Shown here piece after piece: positions 39,987 to 50,122 of a DNA stretch of 64,000 nt. The DNA comes from Ascidia mentula. Lineage: Eukaryota > Chordata > Ascidiacea > Phlebobranchia > Ascidiidae. The first letter of the stretch is position 1. The number at the start of each line of letters is the position of its first letter. Under the pieces are notes generated by a model. That model worked only from the letters and a program-made list of their open reading frames with translations. It did not search any database and was not told where the DNA came from. Both the position numbers and the translations under genes were made by a program. The DNA is taken from contig OX387199.1 in assembly GCA_947561715.1 (NCBI GenBank), forward strand, positions 2,361,001-2,425,000. Reading direction: 5' to 3'.

Positions 39987-40886
39987 CTAGAAAACATCCA
40001 AAATCTTGAAGTGCATTTCGATGTTTAGGGACTCGTCTTCAAAGTGAAGTTTCTCTACAAGGTCCAGTTGTCTTTCGCGCAGAAGTCTGACGAATTCCGC
40101 TTCGGATTCTCCTTTCCACGGCCGATGCGTGTCGCGAACCTGGTACGGAGAAACGTGGATATGAAACTTTGCCTTGGACAGTGGCGTAAGGACGAGGGTG
40201 TCCAGGACATCTGTATCGGTTACCCAAAGGTCCTTTTCGCCGCTGTGACCTCCGTCGAGCCAATACAATGACTTAATCCGGTTAAGAAAATCGGTGGTCA
40301 CAGCGTTTTCTGACTGATCCTGATTTTTTAACTCGTACAGAAACTGATTCAATACAACACAACCTTTGCTGAAACCAACGAGGTATATACCTCCTTGTGC
40401 TGAATCAGGTTTCGTCGACAACCTTTCTGTCGCAGCGTTTAGAAGCTTTTCCAGATGTACAAAACCGTCGAAATCACTATCATGCGATGGTACACCCATG
40501 ATAGACTCGCTTTTCACGAAATTCTTGTAGTTACAAATGGTCCCATACGCTTTCTTGAAAGGTGCCACCAGCCACACAGCGGCGCGTGGAAACTTTTCGC
40601 ACAACGTGCACATAGTGCGCTCGTAGCACCAGTTTACAAAATCCCTAGCCATATGGTGTTGCAGCATGGTCTCCTTAAAATCTTGGACATCGCCAGGAAA
40701 AAATATGACAGTGTTCGTGGTATGTGCAGCAGTGGAGTCTATCTTGGGTGGTTGGTACAGAACAGTGTTTTTCCTCCCCATCACACCTTCCACTTCCTTG
40801 AAAACTGAAACATTTGCCATCTTACTTTTCAGTCGTATGCTGCAGTTTTGCAAAAAAGGATAGCGAAGTTTTCTAACCCATAGCAT
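39987..40886 (-). CDS. C2orf69: C2orf69 homologue, mitochondrial protein; downstream gene of putative operon
   Basis: Intronless 299-residue frame. Shared blocks with human C2orf69 include FPGDVQ, YKNFVKS, LVGFSKGCVVLNQ, YWLDGGHSG and HVSPYQVRD, ending in a similar -F terminus. Human C2orf69 is mitochondrial and its loss causes a fatal childhood multisystem disease; GFSKG resembles a serine-hydrolase nucleophile elbow, but enzymatic function is unproven. The first 22 residues, MLWVRKLRYPFLQNCSIRLK and on, are basic and hydrophobic, fitting a mitochondrial presequence. The human protein is longer (385), mainly through N-terminal and internal inserts absent here. The start lies 51 bases after the PIGB stop with a splice acceptor between them, so I infer SL trans-splicing from a shared pre-mRNA. 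Confidence 0.93.
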   Translation of the reverse strand: MLWVRKLRYPFLQNCSIRLKSKMANVSVFKEVEGVMGRKNTVLYQPPKIDSTAAHTTNTVIFFPGDVQDFKETMLQHHMARDFVNWCYERTMCTLCEKFPRAAVWLVAPFKKAYGTICNYKNFVKSESIMGVPSHDSDFDGFVHLEKLLNAATERLSTKPDSAQGGIYLVGFSKGCVVLNQFLYELKNQDQSENAVTTDFLNRIKSLYWLDGGHSGEKDLWVTDTDVLDTLVLTPLSKAKFHIHVSPYQVRDTHRPWKGESEAEFVRLLRERQLDLVEKLHFEDESLNIEMHFKILDVF

Positions 40887-40906
40887 TTGTTTTCACTTAC
40901 AAAACC

Positions 40907-40918
40907 CTGTAAAAATAG
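40907..40918 (-). promoter_or_regulatory. Putative trans-splice acceptor between PIGB and C2orf69
   Basis: Minus-strand CTATTTTTACAG, a strong U-rich 3' splice site, begins about 19 bases after the PIGB stop and leaves a 20-base leader before the C2orf69 ATG. No upstream donor could use it in cis without disrupting PIGB, so an SL trans-splice acceptor is the natural reading. Confidence 0.65.
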
Positions 40919-40937
40919 ATAACACATCAAATAATCG

Positions 40938-42671
40938 TTAATGAAACAGGCCCACATCAATTTCAACATCTTGTGAGGAATCTGTGTCCTTCCTACACAG
41001 AACATACATATATGCACCCATTTTACCCTCTGGAAAGTGTGTATGAAAAGATGTGAAGCAGAGGAAATAACACTTCAGCAAATCTTTAAGACCACGAATC
41101 TTATTGTATAAGGTGTCATACATCACTATATGAAGCGGAAAAGTATCAGAACATTCATTGTTAAGTGGTGCAGCCTGAAGAACATTAACTTTTAACCACT
41201 TTTCAGGGTTTGTGTAAAATATATCTTGTTCACTGAGCAATTCCCTTTTGCCAAATCCTTCTAAATCAGGGTTACAGGTCAGAAACTGCATTGATACATT
41301 GTGGTGTATATGACTGTAATAGGGTGTGGAATGACAAGGCAAGAGAAATAAGACAAAATTGTTATGATCGACATTAAATGTGTTTATCTCTGCTCTTTGT
41401 CGCAAGAAACTCACAACCTTAATAGGTGAGGATTGATGGTAAACACCAAAATATAATGACATTGCAGAGTTTGTTGCAATTAGCCATGTTAACGCAAGTG
41501 CCTTGCCCTTCTTGGTGAATGTTGTGATAGAAACAGCACAAATAAAACATAATATAGGGAGCAAATTAATAAGAAATCGATGCTCTTTGTGTTTCACTAA
41601 AGAATACATCAGTACGGTTGACAAAGATACAACACATAATAGTTTGCAAACTTGCATTGCATTTTGTGTGTGGCTTGATGTGCAATTTAGAAAAAGTCTT
41701 GATTTATAGAGCAAGTACAATCCATGCAGAATAAAAGGCAAGTGAGTTGCACTTATAACAGGAATACCTTCTGTGATATACCAATGCCATGGTTCCTTGC
41801 CATAAATAGCCCCCTGCCCCATCACTACATTAAAGTGAAAAAAGTTATAATGAACAAACACCCATCTGCCATAAGCCAGTCTGTCAACAGCAGTGGAAAA
41901 TACAAGAACAGTTGCTGCAACAAATATTGTTCTCAGAATCGCATTCCTCAAAGTGACAATATTGTTTGACAATCTGTAAAATAACCAAAAATACAACGGT
42001 GCCCACATTGATACACTTGTCGGTCGCAATACAACAGACAAACTTGCAATCAGAGTAAAAACTGACAACTTCTGGGTAACTTCCAGATGCATTTTGTTCA
42101 GATTCCAGGGGTAGGTGTAAATGGCAAAGCAAGCCAAACCAGTTTCTACTGTATTCATTAAGGTTCTTGTGGCACAGTAGAACCACATCCAAGAGGTGCA
42201 CAAACTAACAGTTGACCAAATGGCAATTTCTGCTCCAAACCATTTTTTCAAAAACTTATAAAAATAAACTTCTGCCTTTGCACTCATAAATGCCTGGGCC
42301 AAACGGGGTACAATTACAAGCAGCGATGCATAATCCAGTTGAAGAAGTTTCAAACACTGGAACATGAATGCTATGACCAATGGATGCAAATAGGATCTTA
42401 AACCCACCTTCCATTCCCATGTTAGATATCCATATCCGTACACAAGGTTGTGAGCTACTTCGGTAGACTGCCAATATTCATCTGGAGCAAAGTATGTTTG
42501 GACACAGAAAATACTGAATAAGCGCAATCCAAATATCCAGTAGAACATATTGGACTCGCAAAGTGGTCCCATTGAGCCATTGTCCTGATTTTCACTGAAT
42601 GTAGGGCTTTCGGGTGCTTCATTTTTCTTCTTTGATGAAAAGGGAGGTCTTTTGTGAACACTTTGGGACAT
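40938..42671 (-). CDS. PIGB: PIGB, GPI mannosyltransferase 3 (upstream gene of putative operon)
   Basis: Intronless 577-residue frame; human PIGB is 554. PIGB adds the third mannose to the GPI-anchor core in the ER lumen using dolichol-phosphate-mannose (GT22 family). The conserved luminal motif appears near residue 65 as FAPDEYWQSTEVAH, with the family acidic pair DE, followed by YGYLTWEW, LRSYLHP and VPRLAQA, then CATRTLMNTVET. Multiple hydrophobic membrane segments follow, and the HKEHRF block typical of this family lies in the second half. The N-terminal 45 residues are hydrophilic. It sits 51 bases upstream of C2orf69 on the same strand, with no polyadenylation signal visible in the gap, supporting a two-gene operon. 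AIFM3 lies about 0.9 kb upstream. Confidence 0.96.
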   Translation of the reverse strand: MSQSVHKRPPFSSKKKNEAPESPTFSENQDNGSMGPLCESNMFYWIFGLRLFSIFCVQTYFAPDEYWQSTEVAHNLVYGYGYLTWEWKVGLRSYLHPLVIAFMFQCLKLLQLDYASLLVIVPRLAQAFMSAKAEVYFYKFLKKWFGAEIAIWSTVSLCTSWMWFYCATRTLMNTVETGLACFAIYTYPWNLNKMHLEVTQKLSVFTLIASLSVVLRPTSVSMWAPLYFWLFYRLSNNIVTLRNAILRTIFVAATVLVFSTAVDRLAYGRWVFVHYNFFHFNVVMGQGAIYGKEPWHWYITEGIPVISATHLPFILHGLYLLYKSRLFLNCTSSHTQNAMQVCKLLCVVSLSTVLMYSLVKHKEHRFLINLLPILCFICAVSITTFTKKGKALALTWLIATNSAMSLYFGVYHQSSPIKVVSFLRQRAEINTFNVDHNNFVLFLLPCHSTPYYSHIHHNVSMQFLTCNPDLEGFGKRELLSEQDIFYTNPEKWLKVNVLQAAPLNNECSDTFPLHIVMYDTLYNKIRGLKDLLKCYFLCFTSFHTHFPEGKMGAYMYVLCRKDTDSSQDVEIDVGLFH

Positions 42672-43557
42672 CTTAATGATATTTGAAACAAAAAACTTAT
42701 TTAAACATATCAGTGGTTAGTTTGATGGAACAAATAGAGAAAGAAAAGGGTAAAAAATACAGAGAAACAACAAAATATATTAGGCTACAGATCCCCAAAC
42801 GTAAATTCCTTTAGCAGTACCTCATGCACGAACACTGAACGGAAATATATACGAATGTCTAAAGATTCTGAACCACAACAAACAAACAAACATGCACAAT
42901 GCACATTCAATTTGAAATTCACTCAAGCATATCGGATTTAATCATGCATAAAATCCGAGAAAATTTTTTTTATTAAACTTATTTCAATGGTTTATTAAGA
43001 GTATACCGATATGTCTGTCATTTTATCACAATATTTGTTAATTTAGTAGAAAATTTCCATCTGTATTCAGTTTCTGCTTAATAAAAAAATTGCTTCTTAT
43101 GCAATGATCAATTTCCCGAAATGTTTGCAAAGACTTTTACCTTTTCACAAAATAGTGGGAATTAACTGGATGGTTTATTTGCACAAATGCACACTCTCTA
43201 TTCACATCGCTACACAAAATTGGAACTTAGTATACCAACGATCATTCTTCGGGCGAACGGGTACGTATAGCGCCAAAAAGCACACAAACCAGGGCATTTT
43301 GATTCAGTTTGCTACTTACACAAATTGCAACTTCATTTTGTCGATTGCCATGGTAACTGAACCAGGAAAAAACACAAAACATTTCTGATCGAAAAGGACA
43401 CAAAAATCAAATCTCTCGCAAAACAATCGTTTGACATTACTTGGAACAATTCACTTATTTAAAGCATAGATATTCTTTGTACATTAAGACAAGGAATGAA
43501 TATTATTAAACAATGGGAGGAAATGGCTCTGTTAACAGGGACTGCAGACAAAACAAA
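42672..43557. other. Intergenic region between PIGB 5' end and AIFM3 3' end
   Basis: Presumed AIFM3 3' UTR (minus-strand AATAAA as TTTATT near 43170) and PIGB promoter. AT-rich, no further gene recognised. Confidence 0.5.
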
Positions 43558-46500
43558 TCACTTCTTGACGTCGCTCTTTTTTATCACTTCTCCGTCGAGC
43601 ATGCGTTGGGCAATATTAGCAGCAACCGGGTCTGACATCATTGTTGCCACGGCAACGACCTTGTCGCCGCACGTGTAATAGGCACAGAACTTCCCGGCCG
43701 AAACATCGCCATCTATCACGATGTCATCATAACCAACACCATAACCTGCATATAGGCTGCAATTTAGAACTAGCTTAAAAGTGTAAACACAGTTGATATA
43801 CACTAAGAACACATTTGATGAAGCATGATTCAAGTAAAACACAAGCAAAACACAAGCAAATTACAGTTTTAGTTTTTTAATGTATTTTACAATTTATTAC
43901 CTGTATAACGGAGACTTTTTCCATACTGCTGTGTCCAGAAGAACGGTACTGAGTTGACCGGACACATTTCATCACTGGACACAACAATGTTGGTGGCAAC
44001 ACACCGACCATGGAAGTGAGCCATCTGCCAATGTTGTATGTTCGATGGCTGCCAATCTCTCAGCCTAATGGAGACAGTGTTTATTACAAATAAACTTCAC
44101 GAAATATCAGTTACAACTTTTTTGTTAAATTTAGCACTATAAAACATGTTTCAGCTGGGGCATAGTTCTGTGCAATTTCTTGGAAGAGTTCTGTGTTATA
44201 TCTGATTGTTTTCAACCAAATTTAAAGAAAACTATGTTATCATAAGCCTCACTGAAACCACTAGCTAAAATTAGCATCAATAATTTTATTTTCAAAGAAA
44301 AATTAGGCATAACTTACTTTTGAGGAAACATTGCAATGTCTCCTGCTGCATATATGTTATCAAACACCTCCCCATCAGTACCCGCTTTCAAAACACGCAT
44401 GTGCTTGTCGACATTAACAAATCCATGGGAAGTCAAAGACATGCCAGTGTCCTTTAGGAACTCTGTGGATGGGATAACTCCAACACCAGCAATCACCAAG
44501 TCCGCCTGTAACATATTGAAACAGGTTGTGCGACGATTGACATTTATGATATCACAGCTGTTTGATCAAGACAGAAACAAGTGTATTTAAAAGTTGGTAA
44601 ATGCATAACTGCTGTTAAACCGAATCAAGCATTTCACATTAAACAAAGTCCAAAATAGCAACAGTATAGTCAAACTCAACATTAAAAAGATATCACCAAA
44701 ATGTAGCATTTTGCTGTTAATGTTGTGGGAAAAAGTTTTACTGTGAGTTGATTTGTCACTTCCTATTTGCAAAGGGAACAAAACCCGCAGTGAAGAGGAC
44801 ACAGTGATCAATATATAGACAGGATCATTAACAATCCTTTTATACTAGGTACATCGAAGCAATACAGTCAAATAATTGCCAACTCACCTCCAGAATTGAA
44901 CCATCTTTTAAGACAGCTCTTTCTACTTGGCCATTGCCCTGAAGTTCTACCATGGATGCATTCATAAAGAAGTTCACACCCTTCGTCTCATGCAGTTTTT
45001 GCAAATAAAGCCCAACCTAAAGACAAAGTGAATTGAAGATATAAAAAACTAGTCAACATATTTCAACATGGCCCACAGTAATGAAGATTTGTGAATGATA
45101 ATACAACAAAATTGATATATTAATAACACAGCCCCTGGTAAAGTATATGATAGAATTACTTACAAAATTAATGTTTATCGGGTACTCACATCTCTGCCAA
45201 GAACTCTTTCAAATGGAACACTGAAGAATTCGCACACACTGACTTTCTTTGCCTTCGACACAAGTGACGAAGCAACCTCCATACCAATGAAAGATGCTCC
45301 GCACACAACCACGTTCCTGTCTTTAGCAACCTTGATAATGGCATTAGCATCATCTGGGGTTCGCAGAACGTACACATTTTTTAAATCCCAGCCAGGAATG
45401 GGTAAAGTTCTTGGACGTCCACCTGTCAAGTACAACATTACAGCTGATATTTCGGCAAAGGGGCAATTTAGTTGTCAAGCATTTGCAAGGCATATTTGTG
45501 TACAACATAAAAAAAAAAAAATCTGTATGAATAAAATAATAATTATATATGCTTCGTAAGTTTGCTTGTCCTACAAAAATATTCCATGGTAATCTGAGAA
45601 CAACAGGCATGACTTTAAACACACATAATACCTTCATCAATAATAAATTCCACCTTATGTTTAAGATGACCCTGGCCTACTAGTTCCCACATTACAACAA
45701 ACAAGAGGAGGGTGGTGAGATTGGAGACTAATTAATATTTAACAGCCATGGCTAGGCATAAGCTTCCAGTGCACACCAAAATCTGGAGGCATGTTATTGT
45801 GAATTGATATTCTCATCATTGATCTATCATTGATGCATCACAGAAAAGACATTTTTTTCTGCTCACCAGTTGCAACTACAAGCTTGTCAAATTGTACTTC
45901 TTCCCCATCCTCAAACTTCACATACTGCTCCTCTGCATTTACCCCCGTTGCACGCTTTTGCAGAAGAACTTTGATGTTCACAGCGTCGTAAAACTCCTGG
46001 GGCCGCATGTAAATCTTTTCTGGGTCAATATCCATGGCCTTGCTGAGCTTTGTTCTACAAAAACATTTAAAAGCAAAAAATACTGAAGAATGGGAAATAT
46101 TTTTTGCAGTTATACCACCAATTTAGTGACAACCAATCAAACATATTTTAAATAAAGGTTTGCAATAATAAGCTTGCACTAATGTGTAAACAGAAACCAT
46201 ATAGATCATTATTTACACTGGAGCATATAAAGGTTACTCATTGTGGAAGTTTTGCATGCATATTATAACTTTCAGACATGTGCAACTGTCAGACATCATA
46301 ATTGATTACTGACAATTTAATTGGACTTTTTCCTAATTGGTATGCACGAGATTGGCCAAAAACAGCGTGTTAAACTGAATGCAGTGTCCATCAAATTTCA
46401 AATATTGTTCTGTGTTATATATACTAATGTTGACCAGGTCATATAATGTAGTTTATGTTGATGCAATACAAGCATTATATTGTAATTACCTGTCATAAGG

Positions 46501-47220
46501 GAGATGGGATTCTTGGGTGGCGATAGTTATGCGGCCTGTGAAAGACTTTTGACGAAGAACTTCAGCACATGTGACTGAAGCTGGCCCCCCTCCAATAATC
46601 AGAACATGGGCTCCATTGGCGTTTTGTGTCTGTACCATTGTCTTGTATCGCTTATAGCTGCTCAAAGCGGCTTTTGTGGCCCGAATGACCACCTTATCAC
46701 CATCTTGGATCACCACCTCATGTTTTGGGACACAATCCAAACCTGGATAATCTTCTATGTCACCAGTCCTGACGTTAAAGCATGCACCATGCCAAGGACA
46801 ACGGACGTGGCCGTTTTTCAGCGCTCCTTTGACCAACGGGGCACCATAGTGGGTGCATTTGTGCCCGATAGCATTGTATTCTCCTTGGTCTCGCACCAAC
46901 AATGCTTTGCTGTCGCCGATTGGAATTTCACGCATTTCGCCATCTTTCATTTCATCGACTTTGCACGCAAAGGCCTCGACAGTTTCTTCTTTAGTAGCGT
47001 TGCCTCCCATTTTTCTTGTAAAACTTTGTAGCCAGGACGATCTGAAAGCAGTTGGTCGGCCAGCAACTCGCCGGAAATCTACGGAAGTTGAACTGTAAAA
47101 CGTGACTTTATTTACGAACGTCTGGTCTAATTTTAGTGTAGCGCTACGTGTCTGGAAGTAGAATCTCGCGCGTCCAACGCAAATACCCTTGCTGAACAAG
47201 AATGACTTGCAGGGGTTCAT
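43558..47220 (-). CDS. AIFM3: AIFM3, Rieske-type apoptosis-inducing factor 3 (seven exons)
   Basis: Exons: 47220-46490, 46054-45867, 45422-45190, 45016-44888, 44505-44318, 44064-43901, 43745-43558; all GT-AG and in frame, 606 residues against 605 in human. AIFM3 is a mitochondrial FAD-dependent oxidoreductase with an N-terminal Rieske 2Fe-2S domain and reported pro-apoptotic activity. Rieske ligands are present as C122-X-H124 and C141-X2-H144. The FAD dinucleotide motif IIGGGPAS lies near 208-215, the NAD motif VVCGASFIGMEVA in exon 3, and the second FAD motif YAAGDIAMFP in exon 5. Exon 6 has WQMAHFHGRCVA and GKSLRYTG, conserved in the family. A basic, hydroxylated N-terminus of about 70 residues fits a mitochondrial presequence. 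The ATG at 47220 is the first in frame; another in-frame ATG follows at residue 71, just before the Rieske domain. Confidence 0.96.
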
Positions 47221-48089
47221 CAAATTGCAGCGCGGATTGGAAACTAAAGGAAACGCTCCAGTTCAAAACCTGCCTTTTTCTCGCTACTGAAAGGCGACCA
47301 CAAAAGTCAACACAACACTGGACCTGTCACGTTTTTGTAAGTCACGTGTTATTTGAGTTTATTTTTCTGCCAACTCACATTCGCCGATGTTCTGATTCAT
47401 CGGACTGGACGTAACATACAATAAAGTAAAAACGGGGAAATAAAAACACGTTTTTTATTGCGACAAAAACTGCCACCACTTTTAGCAAAACGACGAAATT
47501 TTGTCTTTACTCGATCGGGCATTGAAACCTTTGAGACTGTCAAGGGCTTGGAATCCCTGCAGGCCCGCCCAATATTTGGTTATCATCGCATAGCCTGCAT
47601 ACATTACCTTACCCCTCACCTAACCGTATATCGCGATGGCTAGTGTTAACTTTTGAGGACGGTTTAAAAGGATATGGCGCAACGCTAATGTGTAATGATG
47701 GAAAGTGTGTACCGGCCTACAGACAGCTGTTTCCGGTTTTAACGCAGACGTCCCGACTTTAGACTGGATGTGGACCATACATACCCAATTAATCAAAAGT
47801 TGATTCAAATATAGTCACGGATCGTAATCCGCACCCAAAAGCATTTAGCTGTATATTCCATTCTGCCCACATTCCGTCGGGCGATAAATTTGTTTGACAA
47901 ACTCCTTGGAATTTTACGTTAAAGCTCGCGGAATTTTGCAGTAACATTTAATCCAGAAAACATTGGTTTCTACAATCATTGTTGATGGTTGGAACAACAA
48001 TTAGTTTGATCCACACAATAACGTCATTCTGCTCACAACAGCACCACTTTATGTGCACAAATTAGGTTTAAATTAGTTTGATTTACCAA
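47221..48089. other. Intergenic region upstream of AIFM3
   Basis: Presumed AIFM3 promoter plus the 3' UTR of the secreted-protein gene at 48090-48932. No gene recognised. Confidence 0.5.
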
Positions 48090-48932
48090 TCATAAAAAGT
48101 ATTTAGCGCAAAGCAAGACTGCCACCAAGTGAACGGGAATTTTTTTGACAATTGAGCACACGTGGGCAATGTTGACTTTTCTGCAATCGGCGTACGAAAA
48201 TGGCCCCGGGCCAATTTTCCCAGCTATGTGGTTAAAAATAAAGCTGTTTAACGAGGAATTGCTTCTTCGTATGTATCTTAACATGGCCACAACAATTTCA
48301 CATTCTGCACTGTCATAACCGTTCATCCGTTTGATTTCTTTTTTAGTTTTTCTTATTAAATCTTTGGTCCTTGCGATGCTGGTTTTGAGACTGGAAAAAT
48401 TATGTTGACCATTGTCGTTGGTCGTGGGACACTTATCTTGCACAAGGACCCGGGAAATGTTATTTAAGTAAGAGGGTATTTGTGGTTTTGGTGTAGTTGC
48501 TTTCCAAAGTGAAGGGCAAACCAAAGCCTCTGTCTTGTCGCAAGTGTAACGTGAGAATTTCAACTTAGAATTGACCGATTGCACTTCTTCTGTAAAATAT
48601 GTATCTTCAACAGTCAAAACCTTCCATTCGAGTGCAAAAGCATCATTTGTGTATTCGAAGTCAAAGCAAACGTTGTTTTCATACAGACCCCAGTTAGGGT
48701 GATCATTTTGGAACTGATACATGGATCTGCCACATGCTGAAAACATATCATGTTGGCATTTATCTGACTCAAACGTAAGTAAGGAATCAAATGGCAGAAC
48801 TTCGAATTCATGCTGTTCGGAAGTCGTGAATATTTCAGCTCTCGTAGTCTTGTTATCCACTTGCTGAAAAACTCGACTGAGAATCGATCCGATCACAATT
48901 AAAGCAAATGAAAAGAATATTTGGGTCAACAT
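48090..48932 (-). CDS. Unrecognised secreted cysteine-containing protein
   Basis: Intronless 280-residue frame. I do not recognise the family. It begins with a typical signal peptide (MLTQIFFSFALIVIGSILS), followed by an ectodomain with about a dozen cysteines, among them CQHDMFSAC and single Cys in NNVCFDF, SRYTCDK, ALVCPSL, VQDKCPTT, AECEI and YADCRK. N-glycosylation sequons NKT, NIS, NFS and NSS support secretion. A basic helical segment (SIARTKDLIRKTKKEIKRMN) lies in the middle, and the C-terminus is hydrophobic (HLVAVLLCAKYFL), so a membrane or GPI anchor is possible. Its ATG is 95 bases after the stop of a small membrane-protein frame on the same strand; a TTGACAATTAG acceptor precedes it, hinting at an operon. 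Confidence 0.7.
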   Translation of the reverse strand: MLTQIFFSFALIVIGSILSRVFQQVDNKTTRAEIFTTSEQHEFEVLPFDSLLTFESDKCQHDMFSACGRSMYQFQNDHPNWGLYENNVCFDFEYTNDAFALEWKVLTVEDTYFTEEVQSVNSKLKFSRYTCDKTEALVCPSLWKATTPKPQIPSYLNNISRVLVQDKCPTTNDNGQHNFSSLKTSIARTKDLIRKTKKEIKRMNGYDSAECEIVVAMLRYIRRSNSSLNSFIFNHIAGKIGPGPFSYADCRKVNIAHVCSIVKKIPVHLVAVLLCAKYFL

Positions 48933-49027
48933 GATCCCATTACCTAATTGTCAAAATACCTACGTAAAGCATTTGGCGATAAATTGCATCAAGTATTCCA
49001 CAAGTAATTTTTAGCATACTGGGCGTG

Positions 49028-49228
49028 TCACAACGAACATTTGAAAAATATAGTTTTGAAAATCTCAAATGTAAGTGCCAAAAGTAGAAACATAAGGTAC
49101 ACGACCACAGCAGTCTGAATGATTGGTCTTCCCACACTGGAAACCTTTCCATAAATTCGGACAATCATTTCTCGCAGAGGTTTGGTCGCATCAACCAAAG
49201 CTTGTGACTTTTCTTTCAGTTTTTCCAT
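49028..49228 (-). CDS. Small single-pass membrane protein, unrecognised
   Basis: A 66-residue frame. The N-terminal 37 residues are charged (MEKLKEKSQALVDATKPLRE), followed by one hydrophobic span of about 25 residues (TAVVVYLMFLLLALTFEIF) and a short Lys/Cys tail, giving a probable tail-anchored or type II topology. I do not recognise the family. It is the upstream member of a tight minus-strand pair with the secreted protein at 48090-48932. It could instead be a 5' exon of that gene, but no in-frame donor stands out and a stop precedes the second ATG. Its size makes the coding call tentative; the amphipathic, charge-balanced composition argues against a chance frame. Confidence 0.5.
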   Translation of the reverse strand: MEKLKEKSQALVDATKPLREMIVRIYGKVSSVGRPIIQTAVVVYLMFLLLALTFEIFKTIFFKCSL

Positions 49229-50122
49229 TTTTTGTGATGATGGGTTTTTCGATACTTCACCAACATTTACATTCGCATCCCTGGCGGGTGATGGAAGACC
49301 TTCCTACTTGATACTGAAAAGTTATGACAGCTGTTACGAATATTACGTTTCCAACATTGCAAGTTTTGCAAATATGTGCAGAAAGTATCAGTGGAGTTTT
49401 CAAAGAACTAGGCACAACAATGCCATTGTTTCCGAACAAACATGCTTATTCTTTGTGGTCATTAAATAGTGCAGTGAAGCATGAAATTAATTTGAATTCT
49501 TCTGTGATTTCTGTGTTGTGGTTGGTGATCCCTGTGTTAAAACAAATATTTTTAAACGCCAGAACCATTAGATGCATTTTAGGGGTAATAAGATTCAGAA
49601 AGCGACAGGCTGCTGTTAATTGATGGACTGTGCTATTAGCTCTACATGTCTTTGCCTTCTAAATACATTGAATCGAGCGCTACAATCATTCAAAAGCCTT
49701 TGAAGAAATCAATACTGCAGGCAGGCCTTAGTAGAACGGCTGCGCTTAATTTCCCTGCGTTGAAATGGAGTCCTGCCTATCGATTACTGCCCTTGTTTAA
49801 TGCGCGCGGCCAAGCCGCAGAAAAAATGTCTTGGCTTGCATTCTGCAAATAAACAAACGCATCCAGTCAAGTTTAAAGGCGGCAGACATTTTTTTGGAGT
49901 ACATTGTTTAGTAGACCTTGTGAGTATTAGACTTTTATTAGGTAAAACTAAAGTTCAAAATGTGTTTGAAGAGTTAGTCTTAATTGTATGAGGCTGAATT
50001 AGTGAGTTTGCCTTTACTATCTGCTCGAGAAAAGACCAGATAGCAATTAAAACGCTTTCTATTTATTTTGTTCTTTTTATTATTAAGTGCATTTGTGAGA
50101 CAGAAGGGACAACAGTTGCTAC
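49229..50122. other. Intergenic region between divergent genes (membrane-protein pair and nAChR)
   Basis: Presumed bidirectional promoter region. Short open frames such as 49646-49852 (+) show no recognisable domain. No repeat of note. Confidence 0.5.

Noticed and set aside
47221-47223. AIFM3 start three bases further upstream
   Set aside because: The upstream codon is TTG, not ATG; the first true ATG is at 47220.
49646-49852. 68-codon plus-strand frame in the divergent intergenic region
   Set aside because: No signal peptide, domain or coding bias visible; likely chance.
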